Source: Celoporthe dispersa
Lineage: Eukaryota > Ascomycota > Sordariomycetes > Diaporthales > Cryphonectriaceae
Length of the DNA stretch: 64,000 nucleotides
Assembly (NCBI GenBank): GCA_016584495.1
Contig: WAID01000012.1
Location: forward strand, 1,116,001 to 1,180,000
Direction of reading: 5' to 3'
Every line of letters starts with the position of its first letter. The first letter of the stretch is position 1. This document shows, piece by piece, positions 58,901 through 64,000 of the stretch. The notes beneath the pieces are model-generated. The model had not been told where the DNA came from. It ran no database searches and worked only from the letters and a program-made list of their open reading frames with translations. Made by a program: the position numbers and the translations under genes.

Positions 58901-60740
58901 GCCGGAGGGCCGCCCTCTATGGAGTGTATTCAGCAAGTGAATGGGCAGCCAACTCTTTTAATCTCAATCACAAAAACTCATCTATCAGCACAAGGCCCTG
59001 GGCACGCAAAAGAGGAAACAGTTGCCGTGTAGATGCTGTATTGCTCCGCAGATCCCAAGTAATCTTGTATGAGAAACTATGGTCGGGACTTGTCTCATAG
59101 AAATGTAAGTGTGAAGCTAGTGCAGTGGCGCTGGTGACCACCGTTGCAGCATGTTCATGCGGGCATAGGCATGGATAAGGAGGTGGTAACAATCGTAAGC
59201 AGGCTGCAAGATCAGTAGACAGGCCAGTGGTCTAAGAGGTGTTCACAACCGTTGCGCGATAGCTTCTAGATAAGCCAGTCCAGCAGTCCTGCTGTCACTT
59301 GGCGAATCAAAGGCCGTGCACGTAGTGTAGTGATCGAGGTGATTAACTCCAAATCCCCCTGTACTATAAGATACAGTCCCCTGGTCTCAGGCAGCTGTAT
59401 GTTCAATCCTAGCCTCTAGGAGCCTTTGATTCATTTTTTTTTTTTTTTGCTTTCTCCCCCCTCCTCCTCCTTCCTTGAGATGGCCATTACTTAGTAGTTA
59501 TCATTTCGATAGAGCAGGACGTTTTGAACAACTATAGACTACCTAGGGATGTAGTAGGCCTTGGAAGAAGAAGGAGGAAGAGAAAAAAGTATGCCCTATG
59601 GGGATTACCATTGAGCCTGAGCTGTACTGTGTTGGACATGCCTCAGATACTTACAGCAAGTTTACCTGCTAAATCATATGGACAGACACATGATCAAATA
59701 TGTGGTACCCAATATATTTTGTGGCTATAAAGACGCTTCTCCTAGTTATTTTCCATCATTTATCTTCCTACTCCTTAAATTGCTCTTTTTTTTTTTTTTG
59801 GCCAGGCTCATATGACCTTCACTCTCTCTCGACTGGTCAGACCGTTTGCTACAGCTTTCCCAACGGCTGCGAATACACGGACCCCAGATGGCCGACGTGA
59901 CAGCGCACAGCAGACTGAGAAGGCCTATGGTCACCTGTAGAACATGTCCGAGGCCCAGCAGTGTTCATGTATCGAATGACCTCAAGGTGGTGTCTCTCTG
60001 CTAGTGGATGACTTCCCGTCAATTGTCCGTCTCATTGTCCACTCTCGTTCAGAGATGAACGGAAGCATATCACTCACGACTGGCACCGCACAGACTGGAC
60101 AAGCTATGATGAGGGCTACAAGGCCGACGGCGTTGTCCAGCTTCATGACGTTGGGTCGACTTAGAAACTGATATGAATCAGCTGCTACGGCAGCGTCTGT
60201 GGTCCTGATCGTCAGTTCCATGACCTTTCTTCACAGGTGCGTAGGTGATTGTGAGCAATGACCAATTGGGTGGTGAGACTTATTTTTTGGGGGGTTGTTT
60301 TTGAAAAAAAAAAAAAAAGAGAGAAAAAAAGATTACAAAATAAATTTAAAAATTCAATTTGAAAAGATTTCAAATAGAGAGTGAAGATTAAAAAAAAAAA
60401 GAAAGAAAAAAAGAAAAAAAGCGATGATGCTCACAAGCTAGTGATTGTAATGAGTGAGTTGTTTCTTACAAGTGATCAAGGGATTCCATATGCAAAACTT
60501 GGAAAACAATAAGCAAGCGACTTTAAGAAGACGATAGAGGACTTGAATTGTCCACCCTGCTGGGCATATGCCCTCGGCCCTGCTCAACACCTACTACTAC
60601 GTATGATAAGGGCGAGCCTGGCCTTGGACAGTGGTGCTTAGCCACCCTGCCGCCCATGTCACCCTGCCACCCTTGTTAGAGAAAATCTACTACGGGCGCA
60701 GTCTTGTTCCTATCCAGACCAATCAGCGGTCCACCTTAGC
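55904..60740. other. Intergenic, with lower-GC sector at 58-60.6 kb
   Basis: 55904-56700 is the upstream flank of the SPRY gene, rich in GA/AG on the plus strand; the minus-strand frame through 56043-56702 is low complexity. From about 58.1 kb the sequence is visibly richer in A/T with frequent TAG/TAA words, and at 60297-60420 it becomes almost pure A/T and A/G. Frames at 58313-58792 and 58795-59100 have no domain I recognise. The sector could be decayed repeat DNA, but I cannot match it to any element. Confidence 0.45.
60297..60420. repeat. A/T-rich low-complexity block
   Basis: This is an A-rich tract with runs of A (14 or more) separated by short GAGA, TAAATTTAAAAATTC and GATTTCAAATAG words. 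It is the most AT-rich stretch in the window and contrasts sharply with the GC-rich surroundings. Confidence 0.8.
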
Positions 60741-60755
60741 CTGCTATTGCATTCC

Positions 60756-60962
60756 TTCCACCCCCCTCTTGGACTCGTTCCACCCCGTCCTTCTCCGTCT
60801 TCCACCCCTTCCCGCGCTCAACGTGCACCTGTTCCACCCCGTCCTGTACCCATCTTTCCACCCCCGCCCATGGTCCAGTAGCCGTCCATAGTTCCCTGAT
60901 CTTGATCTTTCCACCCCGTAAACTGGTGGTTCCCCCCCCATAGCCTACTGGTTCCACCCCGT
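60756..60962 (+). promoter_or_regulatory. Seven-copy TTCCACCCC array upstream of C2H2 gene
   Basis: TTCCACCCC occurs at about 60757, 60778, 60800, 60832, 60857, 60909 and 60952. Four copies extend to TTCCACCCCGT. The spacing is irregular (21 to 52 bases) and the intervening sequence differs, so it is not a simple tandem repeat. It ends 270 bases before the ATG at 61234. The complement is GGGGTGGAA, a G-rich word of the kind bound by C2H2 zinc-finger factors. Clustered binding sites for a regulator, possibly the adjacent gene's own product, is an inference. Confidence 0.5.
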
Positions 60963-61061
60963 TTATACTAGGAGGCCCTGCACGCCATACATTGAAGCTC
61001 TGCAGCGCCGTCTACACTTCCCTTCTCGACGTTATCGTTTCCCTTCTTTAAACCTGCTCCG

Positions 61062-61070
61062 CATATAAAG
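61062..61070 (+). promoter_or_regulatory. TATA-like element of C2H2 gene
   Basis: CATATAAAG lies about 165 bases upstream of the chosen ATG and just after the TTCCACCCC array, in a pyrimidine-rich region typical of fungal core promoters. Confidence 0.45.
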
Positions 61071-61233
61071 AGGTGTCTCGCATCTCGTCTCGGCCTGGTT
61101 CCTGTCTGCCCCCCCCGCGGGTTCCTGAGCCGTTCATTTCTCCTGGTCACTCACTGCCCTGGTCCCTCGCCGATTACCCTTCCAGGCAGTCCCTCTTTTC
61201 TCTATAGTATATCTCCCCTTCCTTCTTACAAAG

Positions 61234-62221
61234 ATGTCATTCCACGGCAGCCCAGTCTCATTTGCATCCCTTCGAGCCGGTGAGGTTGAAACAGGCGCAG
61301 GGTCGTGCCACAGGCCCAGGACGCGCAACAAGGACTCCATGTACGTACATGCGACAGGTCCCCCAGCTGCTGCCTGGGCGGCTCACTAACATGATATCCC
61401 AGCCCTCCGTCGCGTCAGCGGCAGAATTGTTCTCAGTGCGGAAAGCAGTTCTCCAGGGCCGATGCTCTCCTCAGACACTGCATAGCGAAGCACGTCAGCC
61501 CGGAAGAGAACCCGGCGTACTACTGCCTGGTGCCCGGCTGCGACGCCCGAGATCACAAGTTCCGCCGCCACGACAAGTTCCTGGCACACTTCAAGAGGCA
61601 TCAGCTCAACCGCAAGCCGCGGTACACTCTGGACTACGTCTGGAGCCCCCTCAGGAGGATCCAGCCGCAGGTGCTGCTGTCCCCTCGGGCTCTGCTGCCC
61701 CCCTGCTGGAGGACCAGGTCCAGACCAGCGACATCCCGCCCGCGTCCCTGTCCCCCTACGGGCTCGCGGTGCTGCACGCAGAGCACTCCATCACGCTGGT
61801 CGAGCTCGAGGGGAGGGAGGCAGACCTCGAGAGCAGACAGGCGGAGGCGAGGGTGAAGCAGCAGAAGTTCCTCCAGGCCGGCGATCTCAAGTCCGACCTG
61901 GTGATGTTCCTGAACAAGTGGAACATCCTCGGCGGCGGCTGCGAGACGGTGCTCACGGTCTCATTGCGGGCGGCGGCGAGGGCGGCAGAGGCACACTGTG
62001 CCAGCGCGGGACAGGAGCTGGACGAGGCCCTCGAGGCAAGACGCCGGGCGACGGATCTTGTGGAGGCCATCGCGAAGAGAGCGAGCGTGCTGAAGCGGTC
62101 GATTGACGCCAAGGCGAACCTGCAGGTGCCCGAGCAGGGAGCCAAGATGCCACGGCCTGCCCCTGTGGCGGTCGGGTTCGCGATACCTGGGCCGGGGGAG
62201 GTCCTTATGGGGCTGATCTGA
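61234..62221 (+). CDS. C2H2 zinc-finger protein, two fingers
   Basis: This is a probable nucleic-acid-binding regulator of about 288 residues. Exon 1 (61234-61279, MSFHGSPVSFASLRA) is followed by an intron at 61280-61402 with GTGAGG donor, a good CTCACTAAC branch and CCCAG acceptor. Exon 2 encodes finger 1, CSQCGKQFSRADALLRHCIAKH (C-x2-C-x12-H-x4-H), and finger 2, CLVPGCDARDHKFRRHDKFL then AHFKRH (C-x4-C-x15-H-x3-H), followed by NRKPRYTLDYVWSPLRR. After a Pro-rich linker the C-terminal half is helical and charged (ALHAEH-like, ELEGREADLESRQAEARVKQ, LVMFLNKWNI). Two frame problems exist. The GG at 61670-61671 is one base short of joining the finger frame to the helical frame. The intron phase also misses by one base, which one more C in the CCC at 61403 would repair. 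With both corrected the length is a multiple of three. The family is otherwise unrecognised. Confidence 0.7.
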
Positions 62222-62575
62222 TATGCAGACCAGAGCACTTAACCCAGAGCTGGGCTGTGAACATCTGGTCTGTCACCGCCTGGCCTGCCTACAGCCGACG
62301 AGGCGAGCACAGCTGTGTTCCCAAAAATTGGGCTGGGGGTCACTGACTGCCACTCAAGACTCTGTAAGTACTTGAACGGATCTCTGTAGATAGCCTCAGC
62401 TAGCTGGCCTGCTGCCTTCTTCCTTTTTCTTCTTCTGTAGCCATATCCATCGAGTCAGTGCCTTTCCACAGAGACTCTGAACCTCTCCTATAATAAAACA
62501 CTGTTCCCTTTTTTTTTTTAAATTTTTCCTTCTTTTCAAGTCTCTCGGTTCTTGACTCGTATTCTCCCACCTCGT
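62222..62575. other. Convergent intergenic spacer
   Basis: This is the 3' flank of both the C2H2 gene and the minus-strand methyltransferase. It holds AATAAAAC at 62492-62499 and a T run at 62510-62530. No gene is seen. Confidence 0.6.
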
Positions 62576-63540
62576 CTACCACTCAAACCGGACATATCTC
62601 CCCATCTTCCTCACCACAGGTATCCAAGCAACCAGCCACAACACCCACCGCACCAGGAAGGGCAGCACCGCGTTCTCCGGCGCCGCAAGAGGAAACACCT
62701 CGTCCCGCAGCCTCAGCCCCGAGGGCCCCTCCAGCGCTCGCGGCTCGTCCACGGCCCAGCTGAACCGCGCCCCCGTCTGCGAGACCACGGGCTCCAGCCT
62801 CTGCAGCAGGACGGGGAGCCAGGACAGGCAGTCGAAGCACACCTGGTTGCGGCTGCTGCTCCCCCCTTGCTGCCGCTCCTCCCCGGCCGTGAAGTACCCC
62901 GTCAGCCGGCCGAGCAGCTCCCTGCCCTGTGCTGGTTGCAGGTACATCGACAGCCCCTCGAACACGACCATGGTCGGCCTGCCGCGCGGCAGGGCCAGCC
63001 TCCCCAGCCAGTTCTCCTCCGTGACGTCGACGGCCCTGCACTCGTATCGCACGCGCGCTGCTGTGGGATGCGGCACGCCTAGCCTCTCCCGCATCGCAAC
63101 CACGTCCGGCAGGTCGGCGTCCACCCAGTGCACCAGCGGCCCGTCGTCGTCGTCGTCATCATCATCATCGCCGTCGTCCCCGCCGCCTGCTGTACCATAG
63201 TGGTACCCCTCCAGGACCCGCAGCGCGCGCGTGTCCAGCCCCGCGGCCAGATGCAGCACCGTGACAGCCCTCTCGCCCCGCCCCCTCGCCTCGCGGATGA
63301 ACTCGACCACCCACCGGTCCAGGAACCGCGCGCGGAGGGCGAAGATGGCGCATCGGGTGCCGGTGAGCCGTAGTTTTGCCCAGTCGTAGTCGAGCTGGTC
63401 GGCCAGGCGGGCGGCGTGGCGGTCGGCCAGGATCGGGTGAGCTGTCCTGGCGTCGACGGCGCGAGCGTAGAGGATGGCGAGGAGGGTCTCCGGGGTGCCG
63501 CGCAGGTTGGGGGATAGCTTGGTGGGGGCGTCGTCTCCAT
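62576..63540 (-). CDS. LCM-type SAM-dependent methyltransferase
   Basis: This encodes about 321 residues after one missing base is restored in the G run at 63524-63528 (C run on the coding strand), directly after the start METTP. The frame then reads KLSPNLRGTPETLLAILYARA, DPILADRHA-like and AIFALRARFLDRW, typical of the N-terminus of the leucine carboxyl methyltransferase/TcmP-like family. Motif I is LHLAAGLDTRALRVL (about residues 102-116), the SAM-binding Gly-rich loop of this family (GLDTR). It is followed by HWVDADLPDV (acidic residue and the DLP signature), then VFEGLSMYL (the family's EG-hx-YL motif). Between motif I and DADLP lies an insertion GGDDGDDDDDDDDDG of nine consecutive Asp. 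The family methylates carboxyl or hydroxyl groups on proteins or small molecules; some fungal members serve polyketide pathways, but no synthase is present in this window, so the substrate is unknown. Confidence 0.8.
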
Positions 63541-64000
63541 CGTTGCGCTGTTTTGGGAGAAAAGAGAGAGAGAAAGAGAGGGCTTTGGTGGGAGGGTGGC
63601 ATGGCTGCTTTTTAAGTATCCCCTCCTGCCTAAATCCACTTCTTTAACCTGGTCCGGCTGTTGACTTGCCAAACTAGCCTTCACACCATACAGAGAGGGC
63701 CTAAATAACTTGCTTAGACTTACGAATACCACTCAAGGCCAGATGTGCTCATCATGTGTTGCAGACTCGGGTTCATACAAGTATGATTCCGGTCGTGCCC
63801 AGCTCGGCTCTCTCAAAATGGCCTCGGCAGAGTCAAGATGAGCCCTGCAAGGCTCAGTGAGTGGCCTCTGGCAACCCCAGGGCCTCTTGCCACACATGAC
63901 GTGTCACTCCTCTTTGACATGGGAAATGGAACACAAGATCGTCAAAAACGAATGTATGGGGGTATCTCTATTAACGCTGCTAGAGCAAAATCCTAGACAA
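63541..64000. other. Upstream flank of the methyltransferase gene
   Basis: A minus-strand pyrimidine tract ending in AAAACAG lies directly before the ATG (63545-63580) and could be a leader or the end of a 5' intron. The remainder to the window edge shows no gene. Confidence 0.5.

Noticed and set aside
59395..59425. GTTCAATCC tRNA-like word
   Set aside because: No cloverleaf can be drawn around it.

Overview
This window reads as nuclear DNA of a filamentous ascomycete, most likely a Sordariomycete. The evidence is GC-rich coding sequence with strong G/C third positions, short introns (60-177 bases) with GTRNGY-type donors and CTNAC-like branch sites, a Zn2Cys6 regulator, a HET-domain relic, and long pyrimidine-rich and microsatellite-rich spacers. 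No species is claimed. I found no rRNA, tRNA, CRISPR array, intact transposon or origin.

Layout. 2.4-4.6 kb (-): Zn2Cys6 transcription factor of UPC2/ECM22-like type. 4.6-18.8 kb: about 14 kb with no gene I can support, full of simple repeats and one clear inverted repeat. 18.8-24.6 kb (-): a roughly 1,940-residue protein with a DH (RhoGEF-like) core. 27.3-28.4 kb (+): a decayed HET-domain gene. 29.0-30.4 kb (-): putative amidoligase. 33.6-34.7 kb (+): disordered protein ending in an RVxF-type motif. 37.8-38.7 kb (+): endonuclease/exonuclease/phosphatase-fold enzyme. 44.2-46.1 kb (+): disordered conserved-type protein. 48.2-49.5 kb (+): single-pass membrane protein. 50.9-53.0 kb (+): Dcr2-like metallophosphoesterase. 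54.3-55.9 kb (-): Ssh4/Ear1-like SPRY adaptor. 61.2-62.2 kb (+): C2H2 zinc-finger protein. 62.6-63.5 kb (-): LCM-type SAM methyltransferase.

The genes are housekeeping or regulatory and do not form an obvious cluster. The nearest thing to a theme is membrane trafficking and signalling between 48 and 56 kb: a membrane protein with a PPSY motif, a membrane-anchored phosphatase, and a Rsp5-adaptor-like protein with two PY motifs.

The most important technical observation is that seven of the eleven gene models are interrupted by single-base length changes, mostly a G or C run one base short. After each shift the protein continues cleanly, and with one base corrected the coding lengths become multiples of three. 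This pattern points to consensus errors rather than seven pseudogenes. The HET relic is different: it has stop codons in conserved tryptophan positions and an internal deletion, so it is truly dead. I did not find a complete, previously undescribed system. The best leads are the fungal amidoligase, the TTCCACCCC array upstream of the C2H2 gene, and the DDGIRVRP repeats in the RhoGEF-like protein.
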